Positions 6,968 to 18,800 of a stretch of DNA of 19,286 nucleotides are shown one piece after another. The stretch is from Brachionus koreanus (lineage: Eukaryota > Rotifera > Eurotatoria > Ploima > Brachionidae). The position numbers were made by a program, and so were the translations under genes. The notes below the pieces were generated by a model, which worked only from the letters and a program-made list of their open reading frames with translations, searched no databases and was not told where the DNA came from. Numbering within the stretch: the first letter of the stretch is position 1; every line of letters begins with the position of its first letter. The stretch spans positions 1,740,742 to 1,760,027 of the forward strand of contig PJRA01000005.1 in the NCBI GenBank assembly GCA_016987375.1. The letters are read 5' to 3'.

Positions 6968-7858
6968 TTAAATATCAGTAGGCTTGGAACACTTTTCCAT
7001 TAAAAGCATTGAAATTTTTCAAAAATCCTTTTTTTTCCTTCTCCGTAAGCATGCTAAATTCTTGCTCTTTTAGTCTCCTCGTCTAGCGCGTTCCAATAGC
7101 CAGCTATTTTGTTGACAAAGAAGTTGTAGCGGACCATACAGTTGCGAACCAGTTGTCTCTCAATTGGCATGTTCTGGATCGATCTGCCGGACTGTCCAAT
7201 CCGGATTTGACGCCATTATTTGATTTCCATATATGAGCTTAACTCGCTCATATCCATGCTGAATTTTATGGAGCTGAATTAAATCGCCTTGTCTTCGCCG
7301 ATCTTCTAACGTGGGCCAACCAAGAGTCAAACCTTTTTTGAACTTTCTCAAGAACCTCGATACGGGTTCCAGACTGCTACTGCATATTCAAGATGCGGTC
7401 GGACGAATGAATGAGTTTAAGAGTATATTGACCAAGTGCTGAGAGAAGTAAGAGAATGCACTCTTGATACGACCTGCTTTCATTGTAGATTTAGAAGCTG
7501 CTCTTTTGGCTTGCTCGCTTGTGCCCGGTTTGAGATCACTGGTTATGATGATACCGAGATCCCGTTCCTTCGTGGTCTTTCCGAGGACATGATTTCCTAA
7601 TCTGTAGTCATGGCAACTGTTGTTTGCTCCAATGTGCATGACGACTCACTTCTCATCGTTGAAACTTGTCTTTCACATGTCTGACCAATCAACCAAATTG
7701 TCAAGATCTCTCTGGAGCTGTTCTGTATCCTCAATACCATGCACTGCCCTCATGAGTTTACTATTATCTGCGAACAGCTTGCAAATGGAGCTGCACACAT
7801 CTGACATGTCATTGATGAAAATGACGAAGAGAAGAATATGAGAAAATTCTATTACCAT
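6968..7858 (-). pseudogene. 5'-truncated, dead LINE (CR1/L2-like) reverse transcriptase remnant
   Basis: From 7826 downward the minus strand encodes LLFVIFINDMSDV (palm strand before the catalytic box), then KLFADNSKLMR where active enzymes have FADD, so one catalytic Asp is replaced by Asn. EDTEQLQRDLDNLVDWS follows. Two in-frame TGA codons come next (one where Trp is expected), then KERDLGIIITSDLKPGTSEQ, AGRIKSAFSYFS and a frameshift before HLEYAVAVWNPY. After another frame change, LEDRRRQGDLIQLHKIQHG and a final NFFVNKIAGYWNAL domain complete the typical C-terminus. Order and spacing match CR1/L2/jockey-group LINEs. The endonuclease and the N-terminal RT domains are absent, typical of 5' truncation. 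The 3' tail follows at 6967. Confidence 0.85.
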
Positions 7859-7972
7859 GCACTTAATAGTCTAATTCCAATCTTTCTTTACCACTTCTAA
7901 CTCAAAGTATTGAATGATATTCTTAAAGTCACGTTCTCCATTGAAAAATGGTATGCTATCAAAACTTGCCAT
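7859..7972 (-). pseudogene. Gag-like retrotransposon fragment, interrupted by the LINE
   Basis: From the ATG at 7972 the minus strand reads MASFDSIPFFNGERDFKNI then IQYFELEVVKKDWN, followed by TAG (7873-7871), with the same frame continuing TIKCMV up to the LINE boundary. The layout F.G..DF..II..FE......W resembles the N-terminal matrix/capsid start of LTR-retrotransposon gag proteins. This is inference from a short stretch. The 5' end of the LINE copy falls at about 7858, so the LINE probably inserted into this older element. No protease, RT or LTR is seen. Confidence 0.4.
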
Positions 7973-8571
7973 CCTAATAATACATCAATAACACACTTGT
8001 GGAAAATCTCTGCAACTCTGCAAAAAAATTAAATATTTTAAGAAATTAAAAAAATTGAATTGCAGTATTTTTGCACACTCTGGTTTTGTGTGATACCAAC
8101 TATGCATCAGCTGATAATATTTTGATCTTTAAGATTTTACCAGTTTTTGAGTTTTTTTTTCTTAAATTTTTTTTTGTTAACCTACAAATTGGTTGAATTT
8201 TTTGTTGATACAAAAATTTTAAAAAAATTTCAAAATAGTTTATTTCGTTGTAATTTTTGATTTAAAATTTAGAAATATATAATTATCAAATAGATTTTTT
8301 TTTATACAAAAATAACACAAACTCAATCAAAAAGTAAAACTAAAATATTATTATTTAAAACAAATTCGAGAGCGAAATATACAGCTCCTTAGAACTTAGA
8401 CCAGTATTGTATTAAGTAAACTAGGAAAAATAAACAAACAATAAATACTAAGACTGTCCAACCAAATTAACAAACAAAAAAAAGTATTGAAAAGAAAATA
8501 AAAACAATGAAAAAAAAAATAATCAAATAAATTAAAATTAAACATTAAAATTAGAATGGGACCGATTTTGA
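7973..8571. other. Intergenic DNA and 3' UTR of the KASH-like gene
   Basis: AT-rich. The part from 8571 down to about 8225 is the likely 3' UTR, with a minus-strand AATAAA at 8244-8239 about 330 bases after the stop. No other hexamer occurs between it and the stop. The remainder (7973-8220) holds only a 10-bp palindrome ATCAGCTGAT at about 8106-8115. Confidence 0.45.
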
Positions 8572-9811
8572 TTAAAAAGGTACAAGACGGTCTTCATCAT
8601 CGCCAAAAAAAGTTCTCACATTAAAAAACAAATAATCTCGTTTAAAGTCGCAGCAAGATGGCATTATTTTAGGCATTATGCTATATACAAAAAAAACAAA
8701 TATCAAAGCAAAAAAAAATCCATAGAACAAAATTTTATTAAACGAAAATTTAACTCCTGCACTAGGCTCCTGGCCACCAGTTTCTTCTAAACACTGATCA
8801 TCCCACTTGTCTTCAACTTGTTGAACTTCATTTATTTTATCAAACACTTGCACGTTCCGCCTTCTCAAACAATCATTATTATTTTGCTCTTCAAAGTCTT
8901 TTTTAAGAAGATTTAATTTTTCCAGTTCTTTTAAAGAATCTAATTTTTGACTAGAAAAGTTTTCGGTCGATGATTCCATTTTAGTTAAATATGCGGGAGT
9001 CGAGGAGGAAAAAGAGCCAATGTCAGTCGAATCCATAGTGGTTATTATACCACTATCGACTGATCTTTGTGCATCACTTTTATTTATTTTATCAGTTTGA
9101 CTTGATTTCTCTTCTTGATTAATAATATCTATTTTTCTCTTTGCTTTACCACCTTGAAATGGACCAATTGTGTTTTCAATTTCAATGTGTTTGTAGCGTG
9201 GAGTCGATGTTTTTAGTTCATCGTAGCGTTCGGTTTCGCCACCATTCAAATCTAAATGAAGCTTGGCAAAAAATTCACCATGCTCATAGTTAAAACTTGT
9301 ATTTGTTCTGATTTTATTTGAATCCAAGTCAATTTGCTGGTTTACTGTGTTGAAATTTTGGCTTTTTTTAGTAGTAAAGGGCTCATTTCTTTCCTTTTGT
9401 CTAAGTAATTCTCTCAAATAGTTAGTCTCGCTTTTGAATTTGTCCAAAGCAAGGCTATATTTTGAATAGACCGACTCTAAATCGCTCTCAGTGATGTTTT
9501 CTGCTGAAAATTTGCACAATTTGCCTAGCTCGCGACCAAACGTCTTTAAATGGGTTTCGAGAACAGTCAGGCTTGAGTCCAGCTTGTTCAAGTCGTCCTG
9601 GTTCAGCATGTCCATTAAATTTGTGTTGTTTAAATTTTTAACTGTGATCTCGTCGCTTGGAAAAAATGAACAGCTCGATTCACAGTTCGAGCAGTCAAGT
9701 GCTAATTCAGATTCGTATTCACCAAGCTTGCTTTTAATTGCAGTGTTTATTTCTTCTACCTGTTGCCAAGCGATGTGCAGATTTTCCAAATTTTTTATCA
9801 AAATCTTCAAG
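8572..9811 (-). CDS. KASH-like gene, terminal exon with membrane anchor
   Basis: The acceptor is a T-run ending TTTTAG|CTTGAAG; the first base completes a GAC codon begun in the exon ending at 11575. The exon opens with helices (LENLHIAWQQVEEINTAIK), continues with a second helical block (LDSSLTVLETHLKTFGREL), then a disordered Ser/Thr-rich stretch and a Glu-rich helix (LKELEKLNLLKKDFEEQN). It ends with the hydrophobic span ILFYGFFFALIFVFFVYSIM and a luminal tail containing PSCCDFKRDYLFF and ending DRLVPF. The MHIKRFFFS upstream in the same frame is intron read-through, not protein. Confidence 0.8.
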
Positions 9812-12800
9812 CTAAAAAAAAAACGTTTAATATGCATTTTTTTTGACAGAATTATTTTTGAAGAGTTTATTGTAAATTCAAATTAACAAGCATTTAAATT
9901 TGAATATATTATAATTAAAAATTCTTGAAATTTAAACAACTTTATTACCAATAATTTGGAATCTATTCTAAACTTTGAAAAATTAAAATAAATTTTATCT
10001 AATCTTTACAAGAATGGTAAAATAGTAGTTTAAAGATAATAACTAAACAAATAATAGCCTTTTTGTTTAGAAATATAAATAAAAGTTCTGAAAAGAATTT
10101 TTTTTAATTTGATTAAATTTTTTTAAAAAATGCGTTTTTGATAATTTTTAAATGAATAAAAAGAAAAAAAGAAATTTAAATTTAGCTTTAGATAAAGTCA
10201 ATCAATGTTAGTAACCCTTTTTTCTTGAATTTTTTTTTTGCATTCAAAATATGTTTAATTTCAGTTTGATTTGAAAAAATTAATTTTATTTTTAATTAAA
10301 AATTTATTTCATATTATTAGTCCCGTATTAAAAATTAGGATTTTTAATTATTTGTTAAAAAAAATTAATTAAAATTAATTTAGGAATATAATTTTTATCC
10401 TAGTCTTTAAATTTAAATTTTAAAATTTTTTAAAAATACAAATCTGCATTTAATTTAGATCTAAACTTCATATTTTTGAGAACATACCCGATCAATTATA
10501 AAATTGGATCGATGGTAGGTAGCCTTAAGAAAAAAACCCTGGGACTTCTTTGCATGGACACAACATTTTAATTTAAAGGAATCAAATAACTCTAATTCAT
10601 CTCAAAATCTCTGATCATCTTAAAATATTCGCGGTTTCCAAAAAATTGAATAAGGATTAACAAAAACATAAAAACGTGAATTTAAAAAGATGAACCAAAA
10701 CATAAAACTAAATATCATAATTAACACTAGAAAGCCCGGCTGATTTCTCATTAAAATTTCTAATAAAGTTATCTAGATAAGTTAAACATTTTCTTTGAAA
10801 ATTTATTCATTTTCTAAAAAATTACAATCAAAATTTTTAGATAATAAAAACCGTATTTTAAAATTTTATTTATATGTGGTAAAAATCAAGTTTCAATTTT
10901 TCAAAAAAGGGTCTAAAAAACCCCTCGGGCGTTCTAGTGTTAAGAAACACAAAAATAATTTTTTTTTTTGTAAACTTCTATTGAATCAGTAAATAAAAAA
11001 ATTTTAGTGATTGAATTGTTATGTGAAAAATTGTAATGAACTTAAAATAAAGTACAAAATTTTTCTTTTTCTTTAGATAAAAGAGACAAAATATCGAGTA
11101 GATTTTTATGACCAAAGTTAACTCTAAAGAGGAACTTGAATATTTTTCAAGAAGTGTCCAAAAGCAACATCTGTACACGGTTATTTAAACAAGTGTTCTA
11201 TCTTTGAATAAATGTTGTTGTTCTTTATTCTTTTTGTTGTTGAAATGGAAAAAAATGCCACATGAAGACGCTTTCAATTATTTTTAGGTCTTAAATTTGA
11301 TTTTTGTTTTAAAAAATTTTATGTAAAATAAAATTTATGGATTAACAAACAGTTTAAAAAATAAAATTATGTTTATTTTTGATTCACAATTTGTATGTTT
11401 TATTTACATTTCTTAGATTTCTTTAATCCTTACCCCCAAAATATTTTATTTAAAAAAAATATTGCTGAAATGCTTTCTATAATGAATTTCTGTAATTTTG
11501 ATATTTTTAGAAAATTTTCTTTTATTTTCCAAATTTAATTTTTTTATAGATAAATAAATTCAAAAATTACATACTCAACACTGGCTTTTTTGTGACTCTC
11601 TTCGAGAGCGTTTATTTGATTGCTGATAAGGTCAAGAGCAGCAGTTGCATCCTGATCGGCGTTTATTGAGGCCTTTTCTTTAGCTATGAAACTTAAATAC
11701 AGCGATCTTTGTTCATTTATTTTGTTCAAAACATCGGATAGAAAAAAATTTTTGTCTTCTAGTTCCCCAATAAATTGACCCAGGTTCTCAATTGATTTAA
11801 AGTAAAGAACATGTGGGTCTATTTTGGTCAATTTATGCACATGATCCAGAGAATTTTTTGTGTTTCTAAGCTCGTTTAAAAGTTCGGACACGCACTCATC
11901 CAAGTGTTTGCTTTCACTTAGCCTAGTCTCCATCATCTCCCATTTATCCACAATGTCTTAAAAACAATAAAATAATTAATAATTGATTTTATTTTAGATT
12001 TTATTAGTGCAACAAGCGAAAATCAAAGAGATTTTTGTTTTGCTCAAAGTAATAAAATGCACTTACCATCCAATTTAGATAGATAAGAATCAAGCTTTTG
12101 CTGTTTAAACTGTTGAAATTGTTGGTGTTGTTTTAATTCAAAGTGATAAGTGAACGTTGGCTGGACAGTGTCGGTCGAGTCTTTGTAAATCGATGTTTTA
12201 ATTAAATTTCTAATCAATTTTAAATTTGAAATGTTTGTGTGACATATTGCCAGCAAATCGTTCTTAAGGAGAAAAAAATTTTTAGATATTTTTAAAGATT
12301 AGCAAAAAAGTTTTAGAAATAGGGAGAAAAAAATTATTTTTATATTTTAAATTATGAAATTTTTTTTTTTTCAAATTCTAAATTTAAAATTGAAAGAAAT
12401 TTGCTTACATATTTAGGAATGTAATTTTTTGTCAAGCTCAACGAATTGTTTAAGTTGAATGGATTGAATCGACTTGATTCGGATAAATTTATAAGCGAAA
12501 TATTCGATTTAATATCAGAATTTAAGCGTTTATGCCAACAATTTAGCTTAGTCACGTGACTTAGTTGGTCCTCGGAGTCGTTTATAATGTCCTCAAGTTC
12601 ATTTAGTTCGACTTCAAGCATTCTGTGCTGATAAGTGAAAGACATCTTGCGTCTCTGACCGATAGAACTCTTCAAGTCACTTGTGGTAGTTGTTTCGTTA
12701 GAGCTCGAGCATTCAAAACTCGACAAACTGTTCTTTTTTTCTGTTAGTTTTCGATGCGCTTTGGGCTTTTTGTTTTCATGGTAGAAGTGATTGCCTGTTT

Positions 12801-15800
12801 GATTTGCTCCTGGAGTGGATACTCGTCTTGGAAGGCGCGATCTCTGTCGCAATGTAGTATGATGATTTGTCTTAAAAAAAATTTATTTTTATTTTATTTG
12901 ATTTAGATAAGAATTCTATTTTTTCAACAAAAAAGAAATGATAAATTAGAAAATCATTTAATTTATTTGATAAAAGTGATGATTGCAGTGAGAAAATTAA
13001 TCAATCTTATCTGGGTATAAAATTTTATTATTTTAAAATAGTTGATAGTATAAATTCAAAGGAAGCCAAAAAAATTTTTTTAAAATTATTTAAAAGAATT
13101 CAAATATTTTATTTCTGTTATTTTTATTAATCTAAAGAACTTTAAAAGATAAAAAAATATTTTAATTTAGTCCAAATAATCCAATTCTTAAAATAACAGT
13201 AATTAACAGTTTTTTCTTAAACAAAAAATATAAAATTTTGTTTTATGTTTGGAAAAATTCGTTTTTCATTGTAAAAAAAAAACAGATAATTTAAAAATCT
13301 AATTCATAAAATTATGCTTTTTCTCAAATTTCTAAGAAGCTTAAAAAAACTGTTTTTTTTTTATATTGATTTTGTTATTTTTAATATATACATGGAGTAA
13401 TATTTGATAGTTTTTTAATATTTTCTTTCAGAAAGAATTGATTTATGTGAAAAATTTCAAAAGCTTTTTTAACTTAGAATTTTTCGATTAGTCACATGTA
13501 TGTATCAAACCCCTGTCTAGGTAGAACAAATAATAGGTGTATTTTTGTCAAGTAATAATAACATAAAGCTTCTAGAACTTTTGATTCATCTCATATATTT
13601 TTATTGATATTGTTAAATTTTTTAATGATACATGTAACTTTTTTTTTGAATAATTCAAACCAAATTTTAAGTAAGGAAGAAAAATGCGAATATTAACTAT
13701 TTTTAAAAAGGACAAGATAATTAAATTTTGAAATTTTGATGAAATAAAATTTTTACGATTTTTTTTTCGCTTAAATTTAAATATAATTGCATACTTTTCT
13801 TTTTTTTTGAATTTTTCAGTTTTAAAAATTTTTATTTTATCAAAATTTTTAAACTTTGAAATCTTAAATTTTTTATTTTAATATAAAAAATATATTTTAA
13901 GTATTTTTTGCTATGAAATGCTACCAAACCTTCTATTTCTATTTAAAAAACAATCCTTTTGAAATATTTTAACTATTTCAGAATTAAATGGTATAAAAAA
14001 AAAGGAAATAATTTGGGCTCAAAGACAAGACAAACTTTTTTTTAGATACAAAAACATTTGCTACCCAACAAAAAAATCAAAATTAGGGTTTTTACACCAG
14101 AAAGCCTTGCATTTTTTTAAATTTCAAATTAAGTATCTAGAGAAATAAAGAAATTCAAAACAAAAAGATTATTTTTAGTTTTTATGTTCCACCTTTTATG
14201 GCTTTATTTCTCTAGAAACTTAATTTGAAATTTAAATTTGTAAAATCAGACAACTTCTCAGAACAACTTTTCTTCTTAAACAATTGTCTATTTTTAAATG
14301 CCGTAGATTACGTATAAAAAAATTCAAGAATAAAAGTTTTGATTTTATTTTATGCCAGTTTTATAAAAAATGAATAGGAAATTTTAGATGATCATTTCAT
14401 CAGTTAAAATAACAAGTCTCAACCTTATCACTTTCTGTTCTAGTAGCAAATTTAGACTCTTTTATATGTAACTTATATTGCTCTTAAAAAATCAAACACT
14501 TGAAAAGATTAAAAAAATAATGCCATTAGATGAAAGAAAATTAATTTTCTATCTTCACAAAAAAATAACTTGTGTTCTAATAATTTCAAACATTCACTTG
14601 ATAAATTTTTTGTATTGGTTTATGACCAACTAAAGACTAAAAATTCATCAATTCAAATATCAAAATATGAACTTTATGACCTAATATTTTAATCTAAAAT
14701 AATTGTATTAAAAAATTAATTTTTAATTTTGTAAATAAACAAAATTTTATTTTAAAAAAATGGTTTCAATAAACACTTTTTTAAAATTAACTTTGAAATG
14801 TTTTTTTTTTAATTAAGAAATGGACCAAAGATATTTAGTTTTGATTAATTAATTATCAAGTGACCATTAACTTTTATTAATGTCCTCATTCTGGTCAGGA
14901 ATATTCTCTATTTAATTAATTTTTCCTAAGCATTTTGTATCATTCAAAATAAAAAAAAAATTTTAAAACCAAAAAAAAACTTTCGTCATAGATGACCGGA
15001 TTAGAAAAAGCTAAATTTGCTTATTCACATAGTAAAATTCGGTGCAATTGAAATAGAATTTACAACCTTGAATTTTATTAGTTATTTGATTAAGATAAAT
15101 GTCGAAGCACCCGCGAAATGCCTTGAGTATAAAACACATCAAACTGACAAGTTAAATCATGTCAAAATTATAGAAATTATAAATATTTTTTTTTTCCGAG
15201 GAAAATAATTAATGTAAACCCAGTTGAAATAAACAAGTCAAACTTAAACTGATTATTTTGATTTTTAGTGACATTGATTCATTGATTTTGAGACATTATT
15301 TTCCCTAATCAAAACTATCTGTTATTTTTTTACTTTTTTTTCCGTTATTATAAATATTTACAAGTTCTAAATTGGTATATTATGCAAGCTTAATTTTTAA
15401 TGTAAATATTTGCCAAATCCTGTCAAGACTTAATTTTCTCAATTTTTTATTCTAAGATAAATTTCAAACAAAAATCACATCTATTAAAAATAAATTATCT
15501 TAATTGTAGATAATTGTTCTTACATTTTGCTTTTGTGGTATGTCCTCGTTTGGATCTAGTTCGAAAAACAACTCGTCCCAAGGCAGTACGGGTTGATTTT
15601 TATCATTGAAACAAAAGTCATCCACAGTGACCGAATTGCTGTAAAATGGCGAGCTCTGAAAAATAGCAATTTAGTTTAAAAAAATTTCTGGTCATGTTCT
15701 AAAACTTACGGTGTATCCGTCCCAGTGCGGGTCAGACACGTCCGTATTAGTAGTGCTAGTCTCGTCTACCCCTACTATCACTGGCTCATTTGCTTGTATC

Positions 15801-18800
15801 ACATTACTTGTAGACTCGGTTTTTTTATCCGTGATTTTTGCCTCATTTACTAAAAACAAAATTAATTAAATTTTCCAAATTTAATTCTAGGCATAAATAG
15901 CAAATAAAAGAAAAATTATTTAAAATTGATAGAATCAAAATAATTTGCTATGAAAAATTGAGTTTGAATTAGCAAGCATTGCAAATTTTTCAAAAGACTT
16001 TAATAGCCTAATCTAAATGATATTCTTTTTTGCTTTAAAAAATTCATTTGTTTAAACAAATAATAAAACAAAAACCAAATCTATTTTACTATTGTATTTA
16101 GAAAGAAAAATAAAATATATCTTTAAAATTTAATGCTTTATTTTAGCAATAAATGACATTTTACAAACACTGACCCTAATATCTATTTTTTTCCTCATTA
16201 AAACTCGCTCTTTCTGTAGAGTTTTCAAAATAAATAAATTTAATCTGTATGCATGTTTATTTTATTTTATAGCATTTAAAAATTTTGAATATTTCCAATT
16301 TTTTAAACATAAAATACCAATTAGTCAATCATTCATGCCAGAGATGACTTTTACTCTTAAAAGAGAATAGAAATCTTTTAAAAATACTAAACAAAAAATA
16401 TTTTAGCTTGACAGCAAAAAAAAATAATTTATGTTTTATTTTTTCTCATCTAAATTTATTACATAAAAATTGTTTGAGTTGTTTTTTCTGTCAAAATGTC
16501 TTAATACTGTATTTCATCAAACCGAAGTAATCATAAATAGAAGAAACTTGCTAGTATTTGAGTTAAAAATTTCTCTTTATTCAAAACGATGTGTCTCTTT
16601 TAAAAGAAAAGTCCTTTGCCATGTAAAACATGTAGTTTCTTGTTTCTAATAGAAGAGAAAAAAAAATGGATAAATTTCTTTTATTTGATATGAAATACGG
16701 TGAATTTAAAGAAATTAAAAATAGCTGATTTTTGTGAGCATTTTAATTTGTTAAAATTATGTATTCCCAAGTCAAAAATTAGATTTAATTATCTATTTTT
16801 TTAGTAATTGTATAAATAAAATGATGCTTTAAAGTCCTTTTCATATTTAGTACAATTGAATAGAACAAAACATTTGAAGTCTTTTAAAATTTTTTCGTAA
16901 AGGTTAAAAATTGGTTCACGCAGACCGAAATGCTGCATTTACAAGAACAATTTTAACACCCTAAAAATAAGAAAAAAATTCTAAAGGGTTTTTAATTTAT
17001 TGTTTTATTTTTCTAAATTTTACCGAACTAGATAACTCTTACCCTAATCTAAAATGAAAATTATTTTCCAAAAAATAAAAATATATATCCACCAAGACCA
17101 CATGACAAAAGATTAATATCTCTAACAATGCATTTACTATTACTAGTAGGGAAAAATTTCATGAAACGATTTCATTTCTTAACTAAGCGAGTAGTTAATT
17201 TTTGTAACAGTTTAACTAGGCACATTGTTAATTCTGTATCAATAAACAATCTTAAAAAAGGGGAATATGGAATTTAGTGCCATAGATTCAAAGAAGCAAA
17301 GACCCGAAAGGGTCGCAGTATCTATTTACTAGTTCTATAAAATTTCCTGGCAAATCGTTGTGTAAAATCGTAGAACAGTTTATCAGTGAATGCTATTAAT
17401 GCTCAGACAATAAATAGTTTAAAAGCAGCTATTGACAACCAAGTCTTTGGAATGGTGTAAAGAAAGACTGTCAGAAAAAAGAAAGCCTTACTTTTCATAA
17501 GGCTTAACTCTTTAGATCATTAGTGTAGATAGAAATATCTATACTGCAGATGCTATTAATACTATAATTTTTTTAAATAGTAAATTTTATATTAGGAAAT
17601 TTAGGAAAAAAAAGAATGAATTCCAACTAAATCAACAAAGTATTTTTATAATGAATTCAAAAATCATAATTATTTAAGACTACATACAAATTATTTGAGC
17701 TAAAACGAAAAAAAAAAATTTATTCTCCAAACATATGATTTGCTAACTAATTTGTTTTACAAATAAAAAAAAAATAAAATAATTTATTTGTATATAATTA
17801 AATTCTAATTTTTGATATAGGACCAACAATGACCATTAGAAAAAAAAAAAAAAAAGTTATTTAGGTTTCTAATAAAATTTAATGGCTCATTTAGCTTTAC
17901 TTGACTTACTTGATTCAAAATTGTCAAAATTAGATGAGTCGGTAAATGATATGACTTGAATTTGGCTTGAGTAATCGTCGTTGAAGTCGCCACTAGCATT
18001 TCCACTGCTCGAGCGGCCACTTTTGGCTCTAAACGCTTTCTCACTACTGCTCACCTCATTGCTTAAATTCGAGCATGTATCGTAGGCACTTGTCGCGGTC
18101 ATGTTCAATTTGCGTAGCAATTTGTTCTCACTACTAGGATAGGATAAAATTTGGTGATCATAATCGATTAGTTCATGTGAGTTATCATAGTCATATTGGT
18201 CTGAATTTGGGTCATCAGCCTCTTCTAGGTTATCGTCCAAATCAGCATCGTGTCCTCCTGTTTCATTGAGATCAACAGCTTTTCTTCTTTTAAACACTGA
18301 ATACCTTTTGTTTAGATTTTTTTTAAAAGCTCTGTGCCGAGTTTGTCTAAGGTTGTATTCGCTAATCGAGCGATGGGATGCCTGCTTTTTGAACAAAACA
18401 GGCGAAGGCTTGTAGCTCAAGTCCAGCGATGAAATTGATGATGAAGAGTCGGATTTTTTGTCGTCGATAACTGGAAGAAAATCGGACATGTCCGAAGGGC
18501 TTGAATTAGAGTGAATTTCGTCATCGTCATCCAAGCTGTAATACTTTACGTCGGTCAGTGAATAGTAGTAGCTTAGGTCGTTGGTCATGTGATTATTGAA
18601 ACGGCGTTTTTTGCGCCTGTCGAACAAATCAACTCGTTTGGATATTTCGGACTCGGTCAGACTGGTTGGAATTTTGCGTCTCAATTCAAAACTATCGAAT
18701 ACGTTTGTGCAAGACATGGTTTTTCTGGGGTCACTTGAGCTCGGCTCTTTTGAATAAACCAACGAGTGTGATGATAAAAATTTGTTCTTTAGGTTTTTAG

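Noticed and set aside
7620..7841. 73-codon plus-strand ORF
   Set aside because: It is antisense to the LINE reverse-transcriptase remnant, whose motifs define the real strand.
9491..9886. 131-codon plus-strand ORF
   Set aside because: It is antisense to the well-supported terminal exon of the KASH-like gene, and its translation has no motif.
10795..11178. Two short ORFs on opposite strands near the MITE
   Set aside because: They are low-complexity K/F/L translations, lie in an intron and partly within the MITE, and show no transposase motif.
15017..15208. 63-codon plus-strand ORF in the large intron
   Set aside because: No recognisable motif, no promoter, no splice context and short length; consistent with chance.
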